Assembly: GCF_001536285.1 (NCBI RefSeq)
Contig: NZ_FAOZ01000003.1
Location: 372,001-436,000 of the forward strand
DNA length: 64,000 bases
Source: Parafrankia irregularis
GTDB taxonomy: Bacteria > Actinomycetota > Actinomycetes > Frankiales > Frankiaceae
Reading direction: 5' to 3'
Below, piece by piece: positions 43,284-52,653 of this stretch. The translations under genes and the position numbers were made by a program. The notes beneath the pieces are model-generated. The model ran no database searches. It was not told the origin of the DNA and was given only the letters and a program-made list of their open reading frames with translations. Each line of letters opens with the position of its first letter. The first letter of the stretch is position 1.

Positions 43284-44453
43284 GTGACCGACGCTGTTGT
43301 TGTGTCGACCGCCCGCACCGCCATCGGGAGGGCCCGCAAGGGCTCCCTCGTCGGGCTGGACGCCTTCGCCCTCGCCGAGGCGGTCGTTCCCGCTGTGGTG
43401 GAGCGCGCCGGCGTGCCCGTCAGCGACATCGACGACCTCGTGCTGGCCGAGAGCTACCAGGGCGGTGGCGTGATCGCCCGGCACACCGCGGTGCGCATCG
43501 GCCTGACCGACGTGTCGGGCCTGGCCACCAACCGGCACTGCGCCTCCGGCCTGAGCGCCGTCGCGATCGCCGCCGCCGGCATCCGCGCCGGGATGGAGAA
43601 GGTCGTCGTCGCCGGCGGCACCGAAAGCCTCAGTAACCAGATCCTCGGCTCGCGCCGCGACGCCGACGGCAACCAGAAGATCTGGATGTCCCCGCCGAAC
43701 CCGGACACGCCGGAGGCGCCCTCGTTCGACATGCCGATCACCGTCGGTGAGAACACCGCCCGCGAGATGGGGCTGACCCGCCGCGACGTCGACGAGTGGA
43801 CCGTCTACACCCAGGAGCGCGCGCTGGCCTCCATCGACTCCGGCGCCTTCGTCGACGAGATCATCCCGCTGGACGTCACCCTTCCCGACGGCACGACCAA
43901 GCGGTTCGACACCGACGAACACCCCCGCCGCGGGACGACCCTGGAGCGCCTCGCCGAACTGCCGGTGATCCGCCCCGACTACCCGAACCCCACCGTCACC
44001 GCCGCGAACTCGGCCGGGCTCAACGACGCCGCCGCCGCGGTCACCCTGACCAGCGACGACTACGCCGCAACCCACGGCCTCGCCCCGCTGGCACGGATCC
44101 GCTCCTGGGCCACCGCCGGGATCGACCCGGCGCTGACGGGCCTCGCCCCCACACTGGCGATCCCCAAGGCCCTCGACCGCGCCGGGCTGACCATTTCCGA
44201 CATCGCCCTGTTCGAGATCAACGAGGCGTTCTGCTCGGTGCCGGTCGCCGCCATCCGCAAGCTCGGCCTCGACCCCGCGATCGTCAACGTCAACGGCAGC
44301 GGCGCGAGCCTCGGCCACCCGATCGCCGCGACCGGCGCCCGGATGATCGTCACCATGATCGGCGAGCTTCGCCGGCGCGGCGCGAGCCTGGGCGTCGTCT
44401 CCATGTGCGCCGGCGGCGGCATGGGCGCCGCAATGGTCATCGAGATCATCTGA
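43284..44453 (+). CDS. Acetyl-CoA acetyltransferase / 3-ketoacyl-CoA thiolase
   Basis: 389-aa thiolase with all three catalytic elements: nucleophilic Cys86 in NRHCASGLSA, GHPIAATGARMIVTM with the active-site His, and CAGGGMGAAMVIEII with the second Cys. FEINEAFCSVPVA is the family substrate loop. It would cleave a 3-ketoacyl-CoA to acetyl-CoA or condense in reverse. The GTG start has GAGGAG 8 nt upstream. It is monocistronic, followed by a strong hairpin, and shares a divergent promoter region with the amidohydrolase/fused-FadE operon, completing a beta-oxidation set. Confidence 0.93.
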   Translation: MTDAVVVSTARTAIGRARKGSLVGLDAFALAEAVVPAVVERAGVPVSDIDDLVLAESYQGGGVIARHTAVRIGLTDVSGLATNRHCASGLSAVAIAAAGIRAGMEKVVVAGGTESLSNQILGSRRDADGNQKIWMSPPNPDTPEAPSFDMPITVGENTAREMGLTRRDVDEWTVYTQERALASIDSGAFVDEIIPLDVTLPDGTTKRFDTDEHPRRGTTLERLAELPVIRPDYPNPTVTAANSAGLNDAAAAVTLTSDDYAATHGLAPLARIRSWATAGIDPALTGLAPTLAIPKALDRAGLTISDIALFEINEAFCSVPVAAIRKLGLDPAIVNVNGSGASLGHPIAATGARMIVTMIGELRRRGASLGVVSMCAGGGMGAAMVIEII

Positions 44454-44461
44454 CGCATCGG

Positions 44462-44499
44462 TGAGCCGCCCTGAGTTCCTCGGAGGCCAGGGCGGCTCA
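44462..44499 (+). terminator. Intrinsic-type hairpin after the thiolase
   Basis: TGAGCCGCCCTG and CAGGGCGGCTCA form perfect 12-bp arms around a 14-nt loop, starting 8 bp after the stop. No T tract follows, as is common in high-GC actinobacteria. Confidence 0.75.
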
Positions 44500-45011
44500 G
44501 ACGCACCCTTTGGCTACTGCTATCCCGCATAGACGAAGCGCCTCTCTCCGGGGCGATAAGCGCTCCGCTCTCAGCCATCTACATTCACCCACAATATAAG
44601 AGCCATCTACATTCACCCACAATATAAGACCGTCAAGCTTCACGACCACTTGTTTATATTGACCCCAGTGGCGACTTCCGCGCCGACGGCTACCCAAAGC
44701 GCCCTTTTTGCACCTACCGATGGACCGCAGAAGGCCCCGCAGCACAATCGGTCCCGAGAGTCCGGTCAGGGCGAACGGGATCGCCAACGACAAATTATCC
44801 GCGGATACCGGCGAAAACGCCAGGGCGCGCAACCGCCGATCCTGCCACAAGTCCATCGACCGAAATTCACCTTCCAGTTCATGTCCGGTCGAAGGACCAG
44901 CGTTTCTACCGTCGGGATCGTGGATCCTGACGGGGACCTGCCTCCGACGGTCGGAACCCGTCGGAAGTACCACCGCGGGCGGGGCGATGACAGGCCGTTG
45001 CCCGCTGCGCA
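44500..45011. other. Gene-poor region between two terminators
   Basis: No gene I can support lies here. It contains the 28-bp tandem duplication and AT-rich patches (ACAATATAAG, TTTATATTGACC). Base composition is visibly less GC-rich than the flanking metabolic genes. A long minus-strand frame from about 45012 contains one hydrophobic stretch (LAIPFALTGLSGPIVLRG), but it starts inside a terminator stem and reads through the repeats, so I do not call it. Confidence 0.45.
44573..44628. repeat. 28-bp perfect tandem duplication
   Basis: Two identical, directly adjacent 28-bp units (44573-44600 and 44601-44628) start with AGCCATCTACATTCACCC and end with ACAATATAAG. The unit is AT-rich relative to the genome. 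It may carry duplicated regulator sites or be a recent slippage product. Confidence 0.95.
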
Positions 45012-45058
45012 CGGAGCCCCCGGCGCACCGGTCTGTTACTGGTGCGCCGGGGGCTCCG
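45012..45058. terminator. Perfect 18-bp bidirectional terminator hairpin
   Basis: Left arm 45012-45029 (CGGAGCCCCCGGCGCACC), 11-nt loop, right arm 45041-45058, fully complementary. On the minus strand it lies 52 bp after the stop of the 40-aa membrane-peptide gene, and beyond it transcription from the RHS side would be blocked. Confidence 0.8.
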
Positions 45059-45109
45059 CGTATTCCGCCGACTCGACGTTGAAGGTTTTTCTACCAGCCG
45101 GTGACCGGC

Positions 45110-45232
45110 TCACGGATCAGGGTGTGTGACGGGATGTATTCGCCGCATCACCAGGCCCAGCCCGACGCCGTAGACGGGCAGCAGTATGAGCAGCAGCGAT
45201 GGATTTATATGCGCGACCAGGACCACGCCCAT
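45110..45232 (-). CDS. Predicted 40-aa single-helix membrane peptide
   Basis: Short frame with a strong ribosome site (GGGAGG, 8-9 nt before ATG). The product begins MGVVLVAHINPSLLLILLPV, continues YGVGLGLVMRR and ends IHPVTHPDP, giving one hydrophobic helix followed by positive residues. It sits downstream of the RHS toxin and candidate immunity genes on the same strand, before a strong terminator. No family recognised. It could be part of the immunity/toxin unit or an unrelated small membrane protein. Confidence 0.45.
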   Translation of the reverse strand: MGVVLVAHINPSLLLILLPVYGVGLGLVMRRIHPVTHPDP

Positions 45233-45326
45233 CGCCGATCGCCTCCCTGGGGGGCACCGGACAAACCCTGCCAGCCAGCAACCCACAAACGATCAACATG
45301 ACCTGGCCGTCACTCACGTTCGGAGA

Positions 45327-45785
45327 TCAACGCTTTCCGTCGTACTTATTCTGCGCATCCCCCAGGGCGCGGACGACTGACTCGGCAATCGAGGAAGCGG
45401 GATCCTTTCGAAGGGTACGATACTCGTCAAGGCGCAGCTCTCGACCGCTTTTCAAGGATACGACGGGAATTTTCCAGGGAAGGATCTCTCCCGCATCGAC
45501 AACGATCGAGGAATCAATCTCATCCCAGCCGATCCGCCGACTCCTCTGAAGTCTGACAAAAGATACCCCAGTCTCTCCGATGACTACTCGAAGGCGAAGG
45601 ATCCTGACAATCGCGAAAATGGCTGTCGCTGCGATCAGGCCAGCGACGATTCGACCGCCGACGCCGCCGGCATCCTCAGACGGGACCATGAGGCCGGCTA
45701 CACCAACGAGTGCGAACCCAAACGCGGGAGCTGTCGCCAGCCAACGGTAGAGACGTGGCCGCAGAACCACACCGTCGACACTCAT
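45327..45785 (-). CDS. Two-helix membrane protein with PH-like domain, candidate immunity protein
   Basis: 152-aa protein. Two hydrophobic helices (about 14-34, LATAPAFGFALVGVAGLMV, and about 44-64, RIVAGLIAATAIFAIVRIL) are followed by a small beta-rich domain of bacterial PH type: RVVIGETGVSFVRLQRSRRI, GWDEIDSSIVV and PVVSLKSGRELRLDEY. ATG 45785 was chosen because GGTGGAGG sits 5 nt upstream. It begins 16 bp after the RHS stop on the same strand, the position occupied by immunity genes in RHS systems. A membrane immunity protein would fit a toxin tip with a hydrophobic helix. This is inference from position and topology. Confidence 0.75.
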   Translation of the reverse strand: MSVDGVVLRPRLYRWLATAPAFGFALVGVAGLMVPSEDAGGVGGRIVAGLIAATAIFAIVRILRLRVVIGETGVSFVRLQRSRRIGWDEIDSSIVVDAGEILPWKIPVVSLKSGRELRLDEYRTLRKDPASSIAESVVRALGDAQNKYDGKR

Positions 45786-45801
45786 CGTCGCCTCCACCTG
45801 G

Positions 45802-48800
45802 TCAGGGTGCGTAGTAGCTACGGTTCCGCCGCCTGGAGAAGCCACCGGCAAAGTTTGCGCCCCCGCTCAGGCCGCCTCCAGCCTTCAGGATCAACTTAGT
45901 GTACTTGCGGTCAAATCTTACCGCGCTGCCGGCCTTCTTCAGTGGCAGCCACACGCCGCCGTAGTTCATCGTCGAGAAGATCGCGTCACCGACGTTCGCT
46001 CTCAGCGACCTACGGAATCCCTGGTGCTGGATTCGGTAGGAGGCCCGAGTGACGAAGGCGAGGGTCTGGGCTCCGGCGCAAAGCAGGGGGCCGCCGAAGC
46101 AAGCCGCCAAGGCAAGTCCACCGGTGATCTGTCGGCGATACTTCCATGCCTTCTTCGCGGCCTTCTTCGCCCATCCGAACATGCGTCCGTCGAGGTCGAG
46201 GGTGTTATAGGGGTCCTGGTGGGCGTAGTCGTAGGGGTTGTCGGAGCCGCCGGGGACGGGGTCGGTGGAGAGGAAGCGGCCGAGGTTGGGGTCGTAGAGG
46301 CGGACGCCCATGAGGGTGAGGCCGGAGAGGGTGTCGCGGGAGCGTTGTTTGGCGCCGAGCCATCCGTAGCGGGCGTAGGCCGCGGAGCTGAAGTAGGGGA
46401 CGCCGAACTCGGTGGATTCGCTGTAGCTGGTGATGGAGCTGGCGGTGGTGGTGTCGTCGACGGTGGCGATGATGTCGCCGTGGAGGTTGGCGAGCTGCAG
46501 GGTGACCGCGCCGGTGTCGGTCTGGGTGGCGGCGAGGTCTCCGCCGATGCCGGTGATGTTGCGGGTCCAGGTTGCGCCGGAACCGATCCAGGCGGCGCTG
46601 TCGCCCGAGGCAGAGGTGTAATGATTGGTCGTGGTGGTGGCGCCGACGGTCCAGGAACGCAGCCGGCGGGCTGGGTCTAGGGCGTAGGTGCGGGTGGTAC
46701 CGGCGACGGTTTCGGAGGCGACGAGGTCGTTCACGTAGTAACCGATGGTCGCCGAGCTGCCGGCGGGTGGGTAGGGGTCGGTGGTGGTGCGACCGAACAG
46801 GTCGTAGGCGAAACCGGAGTTGGTGAGCCGGTCGGCCTGGTCATAGGTGAATCCGTAGCCGGTTGGGGTGGTGCTGGTGGAGCAGGTTCCTGTTTCGCTG
46901 CCGCCGGCGTCGGGATAGCTGGTGAGCGCGGTCCGGTTGGAATCCGGGTCGTAGGTGTAGGCGCGGGTGGTGCAGGAGGCGGGGCCGCCGTATCCGACCG
47001 TGTCGGCGACGGAGGTGAGTCGTCCGGAGAGGTCGTAGCCGAGGTTTTTCGCGGAGACCGGTGAGGTGTCGAGGCGGACCTGTTCGTGGATGGAGTTGGC
47101 CTGGGTGAAGGCCAGCCAGGGTGTGCCACTCTTGGCGTAGGTGAGGCTGGTGGGTTCGGCGTTGTTGTCGTAGCGGGTGGTGGCGACCAGACCGTTTGGG
47201 TAGGTCTGGGAGGTGAGTTTGCCGTCGGCGTTGTAGGCGGCGGTGAAGGTGGACGGTGCCGATCCGGCGCCGACGTTCAGGCTGGTCACCAGGCCGCGGT
47301 GCTCGTTCGCGCCGTCGTAGGTGTAGGTGTAGATGCCCTTTCCGTCCGTCGACGAGGTGACCTGGCTGTCGATGTCGTAGCCGGTGGTGGAGGTGTTCCC
47401 GTCGGCGTCGGTCTGGGAGGTCACCCGGCCCCAGCTGTCGTAGCCGGTGGTCAGGGTGATCCCGCTCGCGGTGGTGGTCGTGGCCTGGCCGGACGCCGGA
47501 TCGTAGCCGTAGGTCGCGGTGGGGATCGTGGTGCCGCCGTCCGCGGCCGGGCTCGCCACGACCGCCTCGGACGTCTTACGGCCGGCGGTGTCGTAGACGT
47601 AGGTGGTGGTCCGGGTGGTGCTGTTGACCGTCTCGACCTCGGTCAGGACCTGGTTGAGGCTGTTGTAGGTGTACGTCGACACCGGCAGCGGGTTGCCTGA
47701 GGAGGGCTGTGCGGCCGGGCCGCTGGTGCAGGCCAGCCCGGTGCGGGAGGCGTTCACGCAGCTACCGGAGCCGGTGGCGGTGTAGTAGGTGGTGACGGTG
47801 GTGAACGCGTCGGTGCCGGCGGCGTTCGCCTTCGGCTGGCGCGACTCGACCGTGTTCCCGGCCGCGTTGTAGTAGGTGGTGCGGACGATGTCGGGGGTGG
47901 AGCCGCCGCCCATCCAGGTGGCGACCGTCGTCGGCTTGCGCAGCGCCCAGCCGGAGGTGGACGGGTCGGCGCCGGTCTTCGCCTCGTAGCCGTTCACGGT
48001 CTTGCGGGAGTCGACGTCCGTCCCGTTGGCCAGGCGGGTGCTGGTGGTGATCGTGGTTGCCAGCCGGTACGGGTCGGTCGAGGAGGGGGCGCCCTGGTCG
48101 TAGTCGGTGTGCTCGTGCTGGCGGGCGGAGTAGCGGGCGCCGGCGTTGTCGACGATCTGGTGGGTCGGGCCGTAGGTGTCGGTGACGGTCACCCCGTCGG
48201 AGCTGTAGACGGTCTGTTCGTCGAGCAGTTGGGAGCGGGCCGCGGAGCTGGTCAGTGCCGCCACGGTCATGTCCGTGTCGGCTGTCGGGGTGAGTGCCTG
48301 GTTGCGGTTCTCCGCAGACAGGCTGCGGATGGTGTTGCCCTTGCTGTCGTGTTCGGTGGTGCTGATCTGCCAAGCACCGTTGCCGTAGGAGGCGGAGTTG
48401 ACCTGTTTGCCGTCGGCGTTGAGATAGGTCAGGTCGGCGTAGGGCCAGTCCGCCGCGGCGGGGACGGCTGCGGGGACGTGGCCGGCCGGGAAGACCGCCG
48501 CCCCGTACAGCGGGATGTCGGTCTGCGCCCAGTTCGCGACCTGGGCCGGGGCCAGGTCGATCGGCGCCCCCGTCCCGGTCACGGCCACGTCGTAGACGAC
48601 CGTCTGCGTCGCGGTTCCCCCGCCGGGCGCGGGCCGGGAGGCGGTGTACAGGCGGGCGGCGCCGTCGTAGGTCAGGGTCCAGGTCGCCTGCCCGGGTGGG
48701 GTGATCTGGGCGAGGCGGCCGGCGGCGTCGTAGGCGTAGGTGGTGGTCAGGCCGGTGCGGGGGTCCTTCGCCGAGCGCAGCTTGCCGGCCGAGTCGTAGG

Positions 48801-51800
48801 CGTAGGCGGCCACGTTGACCGGGGCGTCGCCGTTGAGGGACATCGCGACCGAGGTCAGCCGGCCGGTGTAGTCACCCCAGGTCGCCGGGTCGGTGCCGGT
48901 GCCGGTCGCGGTGGTCGAGGCGGCGTAGCCGATGGTCAGCGCCCGGCAGCCCGCGACCAGGGTGGTGCAGGTGACGCCGGCGGGTACCGGGGCGAGGATG
49001 CGGGTGGTCCGCCCGGAAGAGTCGGTGGTGAAGGTGGAGGTGGTGTTCGTGCCCGGTTCGATGACCTGGCTGACCCGCCACACCGTCGCTCCGCCCACGG
49101 TCTGCGCGGCGTAGATCGTGCGGGTGCCGTCGACCTCGGTGAGGGTGAACTGGGTGGCCGAGTCCTTCACCAGCTTCGACCCGTCCGTCGCGACGTCCCC
49201 GACACCGATGTAGGTGTACGGGTAGGTGCCGGAACCGGTGCGGACGTAGATGTCCTGCACGCCGTTCTCGTCGGTGAGCGCTGCGTAGCCGTCGGTCGCT
49301 GTGTAGTCGGTGAGGGTGCGGTCCGCGGAGCCGGCGTCCGGGCCGGGCATGCTCGCCGTCCACCCTGGGCCGAACACCCCGACTGTGCCGCCCACCGCGA
49401 GGGTGGTGAAGGAGCGGCCGACGGTCAGATCGCCGGTGTAGGTCGGCATCGAAACGTCGGTCGCCGAGACCGAGTAGTCGCCGGTCAGCAGTGCGACGGT
49501 GCCGGGGCCGACCGGCTGGGTGGCGTCGGCGTCGGCGAACGCGCGCCGGGCGAACTGCACAGTGTGCAGTGGAGCGCAGGACACGGTGTTCGCCGCGTCC
49601 CGGAAACATGCCTGAATCTGCACCGGTCCGTCGGGTGCGCCGAACCCGGTCAGGGTGGTGTTGAGGTCCCAGGTCAGCTTGTCGAACAGACCCGACCCGT
49701 TACGGTTCATCGGCCAGGTGGGGTGGGTCGACGTCCCGGCGATTGTCACGTCGGCGGTCGGGACGTCGCTCCACGCCGTGGCGGTGTTGGTGCCCATCCG
49801 GTACTGGAACGTCACCTTCGTCTGCGCCGCGGGAGCCTGCCCTTCCAGCGTGGCGTACCGCTGGACCCGTACGCCCTCGGCCGGCTGCGCCAGCGCCCCT
49901 GCGCCGACCCCGAACCCGTACGACACCACCGACGAGAGGTTGCCCGACTTGTCCTTGGTCCGCAGGTAGAGGGTGTGCAGCCCACCGCCCGGGCTCAGCG
50001 TCGGGGTGGTGGTCGCCGTCGTCTCCGTGGCCGGTGAGGGCTGGTCGAGGCCGTAGAGGAACGACTGGGTGTCGCCACCCGGGGACGTCCAGGAGAAGGT
50101 GCCGGAGGTGGCCGTGCCCCAGCCCCCGGACGCCCAGGCCGCGGAGCTCAGACCGGTCGGCGCGGCGGGGGCGGTGGTGTCGACGGTGAAGGGGATCCAC
50201 CCGGACCAGGCCTGTGAGTAGTCGACCCCGTCGTAGGCGCGCGACCGCCACTGATACGCCGTCCCGTTGGTGAGCAGGCCCGAGGGCACTGTCCACGAGC
50301 CGACCGAGTTCGACGTCACGTTCGTCACCGACCCACTGGTGACCATGGTCGTCCCGGCGGAGTTCCACACCTCGAAATCAAGCCGGACGGGGCTGCCTTC
50401 GGGATCCAGCGAGGCGCCCGACAGCGTCGGGGTGGTGGTGTTCGTCAGCACCATCGCCGGGGTGCCGCCGCACTGCGCCGAGCACGGCTTGGTGAAACGG
50501 CCGGCGACCGTGCCCGGATACGAGTTGTACGTGGTGGAGATGTTCGGGGCCAGGAACGTGTCGCCCGAGTAGAAGTACTTGAACTGGTTGGCATCCGACT
50601 CGTTCGGCGCCCGCAGGGTGAGGGTTTCCGGTGATGGATAGCCGTTGTGCGCCCAGGCGTCGACCAGCCCGGTGATGTCGATGTTCGTGCCGCCCGAGGA
50701 GGTGCACGATCCACCGTTGTTGAAGGTGGCGCTCCCCCAGGTGATCCCGTCCGCGCTGGGTTGGGTGGCCCAGGTGGTGCCCGCGCCCATCCCCCCGGCT
50801 CCCTGCACGGTCGTCGGCTGGGTCGTGCAGGTCGCGGATCCTGCCTGCCACAGGTTCAGCACGGCGGAGGTGACGTGCTTGCCCTTGATGGCCGAGTCGT
50901 CGAAGCGCAGGAAGGACCGGTTCACCGCCGCGCCGGCGTAGTTCCCGACCCGCAGGTACTCGTAGGTGTCGTAGTTCGTGGTCGTGTAAACGTTGTTGAC
51001 GTCGGTGTCGAGGTTGTCGGCGAGGGTGGCCGCCGGGTCGATCGTGACCGGGTACTGCCGGGCCGGGTCGGTGAGCCAGCCCTTGTCCGGCTTCAGCGCC
51101 AGCGTGGGCCTGTCCGCCTTCGCGGTGTCGAGTGTCGCGGCGACGTCGCGGACCCGGTCGGGAAGCTTGCTGGTCGCGTTGACGTGGGAGTCCCACATCA
51201 GCGGCACGGGCGAGCGTGCGGTCACCTTCCCGCCGGCGGACATCCGCAGCTCCCCACCGGGGGTACGGGTGGCGGTGACGCCCTTCAGCCGCATCGGCAG
51301 GGACAGTGCCGCCTGCGCGGCGGCCGGGGTGTGCGCGACGATCTGCACGTCGTAGCCGGTCGGGAAGACCTTGACGACCAGGTCGGTGTCCTTGGCGACG
51401 CCCTTGTAGGTGGCGGTGTTGTCCTTCAGCTCCGGGGCGGGCAGTGCACCTGGCCAGCCGAAGGCGATCTCCCGGTCACCGTCGACGAGGGTGGCGACGT
51501 CACCGGCCTTCGAACCGCCGGCCGACAGCTCGACACCCGCCTTCGTGACCTTCGGCGTGACCTTCCCGTCGGCGAGGACCAGTGTCGAGTCGACGTCGAC
51601 CCAGTCCTCCCCTCGGCGCACCCGACGGATGCCCGAGTACGAGTCGACGGTGACCGTGCCATCCGGGTTCACGAACGTCGAGGTCGTCTCCGTCCGCTCA
51701 CCGGTGACCTCGATACGGCGCTTCTCCGCACGTGCCGTGAGCTGCGCGGAAACAAAATCAGGCCGTTCCGCCGGCCCGGCCGCGGCAGGAGCCGGCGCTG

Positions 51801-51942
51801 GGGCGGGATCCTCGGTTGCGGCCTGCGCGGCCTTCTGGCCGGTCGGCAGAAAGTCGACAACCGTCGCCGCCAGCAGCGCGGCTAACAGCACACACAAGAA
51901 CCGGGATGTCCACCCGCGACGCAACACGCCATGCCGCTGCAC
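45802..51942 (-). CDS. Secreted RHS-repeat polymorphic toxin with unique C-terminal tip
   Basis: About 2046 aa. A signal peptide occupies the N-terminus (FLCVLLAALLAATVVDF, then a site near KAAQA/ATED). There follow a conserved N-terminal wall, a DNRLRE-like domain (TYEYLRVGNYAGAAVNRSFL), fibronectin-like segments and many YD/RHS repeats (YAYDAAGRLAQI, YGYDPASGQ, TYTYDGANEHRGL). The RHS core signature GVRLYDPNLGRFLSTDPVPG precedes NPYDYAHQDPYNTLDLDG. The last 127 residues (45805-46185) are a unique tip with a hydrophobic helix (TGGLALAACFGGPLLCAGAQ) and a basic tail, the expected toxin. GTG 51942 is chosen (GGAG 5 nt upstream); a TTG at 51978 has none. The membrane PH-domain gene follows 16 bp later. 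Confidence 0.9.
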   Translation of the reverse strand: MQRHGVLRRGWTSRFLCVLLAALLAATVVDFLPTGQKAAQAATEDPAPAPAPAAAGPAERPDFVSAQLTARAEKRRIEVTGERTETTSTFVNPDGTVTVDSYSGIRRVRRGEDWVDVDSTLVLADGKVTPKVTKAGVELSAGGSKAGDVATLVDGDREIAFGWPGALPAPELKDNTATYKGVAKDTDLVVKVFPTGYDVQIVAHTPAAAQAALSLPMRLKGVTATRTPGGELRMSAGGKVTARSPVPLMWDSHVNATSKLPDRVRDVAATLDTAKADRPTLALKPDKGWLTDPARQYPVTIDPAATLADNLDTDVNNVYTTTNYDTYEYLRVGNYAGAAVNRSFLRFDDSAIKGKHVTSAVLNLWQAGSATCTTQPTTVQGAGGMGAGTTWATQPSADGITWGSATFNNGGSCTSSGGTNIDITGLVDAWAHNGYPSPETLTLRAPNESDANQFKYFYSGDTFLAPNISTTYNSYPGTVAGRFTKPCSAQCGGTPAMVLTNTTTPTLSGASLDPEGSPVRLDFEVWNSAGTTMVTSGSVTNVTSNSVGSWTVPSGLLTNGTAYQWRSRAYDGVDYSQAWSGWIPFTVDTTAPAAPTGLSSAAWASGGWGTATSGTFSWTSPGGDTQSFLYGLDQPSPATETTATTTPTLSPGGGLHTLYLRTKDKSGNLSSVVSYGFGVGAGALAQPAEGVRVQRYATLEGQAPAAQTKVTFQYRMGTNTATAWSDVPTADVTIAGTSTHPTWPMNRNGSGLFDKLTWDLNTTLTGFGAPDGPVQIQACFRDAANTVSCAPLHTVQFARRAFADADATQPVGPGTVALLTGDYSVSATDVSMPTYTGDLTVGRSFTTLAVGGTVGVFGPGWTASMPGPDAGSADRTLTDYTATDGYAALTDENGVQDIYVRTGSGTYPYTYIGVGDVATDGSKLVKDSATQFTLTEVDGTRTIYAAQTVGGATVWRVSQVIEPGTNTTSTFTTDSSGRTTRILAPVPAGVTCTTLVAGCRALTIGYAASTTATGTGTDPATWGDYTGRLTSVAMSLNGDAPVNVAAYAYDSAGKLRSAKDPRTGLTTTYAYDAAGRLAQITPPGQATWTLTYDGAARLYTASRPAPGGGTATQTVVYDVAVTGTGAPIDLAPAQVANWAQTDIPLYGAAVFPAGHVPAAVPAAADWPYADLTYLNADGKQVNSASYGNGAWQISTTEHDSKGNTIRSLSAENRNQALTPTADTDMTVAALTSSAARSQLLDEQTVYSSDGVTVTDTYGPTHQIVDNAGARYSARQHEHTDYDQGAPSSTDPYRLATTITTSTRLANGTDVDSRKTVNGYEAKTGADPSTSGWALRKPTTVATWMGGGSTPDIVRTTYYNAAGNTVESRQPKANAAGTDAFTTVTTYYTATGSGSCVNASRTGLACTSGPAAQPSSGNPLPVSTYTYNSLNQVLTEVETVNSTTRTTTYVYDTAGRKTSEAVVASPAADGGTTIPTATYGYDPASGQATTTTASGITLTTGYDSWGRVTSQTDADGNTSTTGYDIDSQVTSSTDGKGIYTYTYDGANEHRGLVTSLNVGAGSAPSTFTAAYNADGKLTSQTYPNGLVATTRYDNNAEPTSLTYAKSGTPWLAFTQANSIHEQVRLDTSPVSAKNLGYDLSGRLTSVADTVGYGGPASCTTRAYTYDPDSNRTALTSYPDAGGSETGTCSTSTTPTGYGFTYDQADRLTNSGFAYDLFGRTTTDPYPPAGSSATIGYYVNDLVASETVAGTTRTYALDPARRLRSWTVGATTTTNHYTSASGDSAAWIGSGATWTRNITGIGGDLAATQTDTGAVTLQLANLHGDIIATVDDTTTASSITSYSESTEFGVPYFSSAAYARYGWLGAKQRSRDTLSGLTLMGVRLYDPNLGRFLSTDPVPGGSDNPYDYAHQDPYNTLDLDGRMFGWAKKAAKKAWKYRRQITGGLALAACFGGPLLCAGAQTLAFVTRASYRIQHQGFRRSLRANVGDAIFSTMNYGGVWLPLKKAGSAVRFDRKYTKLILKAGGGLSGGANFAGGFSRRRNRSYYAP

Positions 51943-52653
51943 GCCAACTCCGTTCGTCCAGGCGAAACGCTGGAACAAAAGCAGGACAGCGCGGTCGGAT
52001 GGCCGCTTCTGCCAAACACCGCGATGGGCACCAAAAAATGGCAGAGGCGAAGACCGGTGGACAAGTGTGGCCCGGACGGGAGCCCTGGGGTAGGGGAACG
52101 GAAAGTAGTGAGCCCATCGCAGGCGCCGGGCGCCTGATCACGGAAGGTAGGCGGGACGCAAAAAATAAAATGCACATAACAGGCATTTCGCCCATGGGTA
52201 CTCGCGCTAAGCGACGAGTGCGGGCACGCTGCGTGCCATATGAGATGGAGCACACAGTGGTGAGTTACCTGGATGAAACATTCATCTGCTGGATGCAGCC
52301 CTGAGGGCGTTGCCATCCACCGCCCGAGTGGATCGGTCTGGTCACCCTTCCGGGGAGGACGGCGTACCGAGGGGGCGGCGGCGAGCCACTGTGGTTCGTG
52401 AACTGCGGAAACACATGAGCAGTACGGAATTTTTCTCGTTCCGGTAGCAGGGATTGCCGGCTCATGCCATAGTCTCCGTCGGCCCCACATGGGCGGGGGG
52501 TGGACGCGTCCGCAGCCGAAAACTGCAGGTCCGCTGTGTGGCCACAGGTTCAAGCCGGGAGACGGCCATCGCGTCTTCTCTGCAACGGCGAGCGCCTGGA
52601 AGCCGAAACGCATGCGTGCCTGACCGGTTCGTGAGCACAGGAGCATCCATCGC
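51943..52653. other. Intergenic region upstream of the RHS gene and the IS fragment
   Basis: This gap of about 710 bp between the divergent RHS gene and the transposase fragment has no coding frame I trust. It contains an AT-richer patch near 52155-52185 (GCAAAAAATAAAATGCACAT). The RHS promoter should lie in its left half. Composition is lower in GC than the metabolic regions, consistent with acquired DNA. No terminal inverted repeats or target duplications could be identified. Confidence 0.45.

Noticed and set aside
44497-45012. Long minus-strand frame (about 171 codons) with one hydrophobic stretch
   Set aside because: It begins inside the stem of the 45012-45058 terminator, reads through the 28-bp tandem repeats and ends in the thiolase terminator; no ribosome site and no recognisable domain.
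44650-45129. Plus-strand frame of about 159 codons
   Set aside because: It crosses a perfect 18-bp terminator hairpin, has no ribosome site and its composition is that of random GC-rich sequence.
48109-51885. Long plus-strand frames opposite the RHS gene
   Set aside because: Gly/Val-rich mirror frames of RHS repeats; no ribosome site and no domain.
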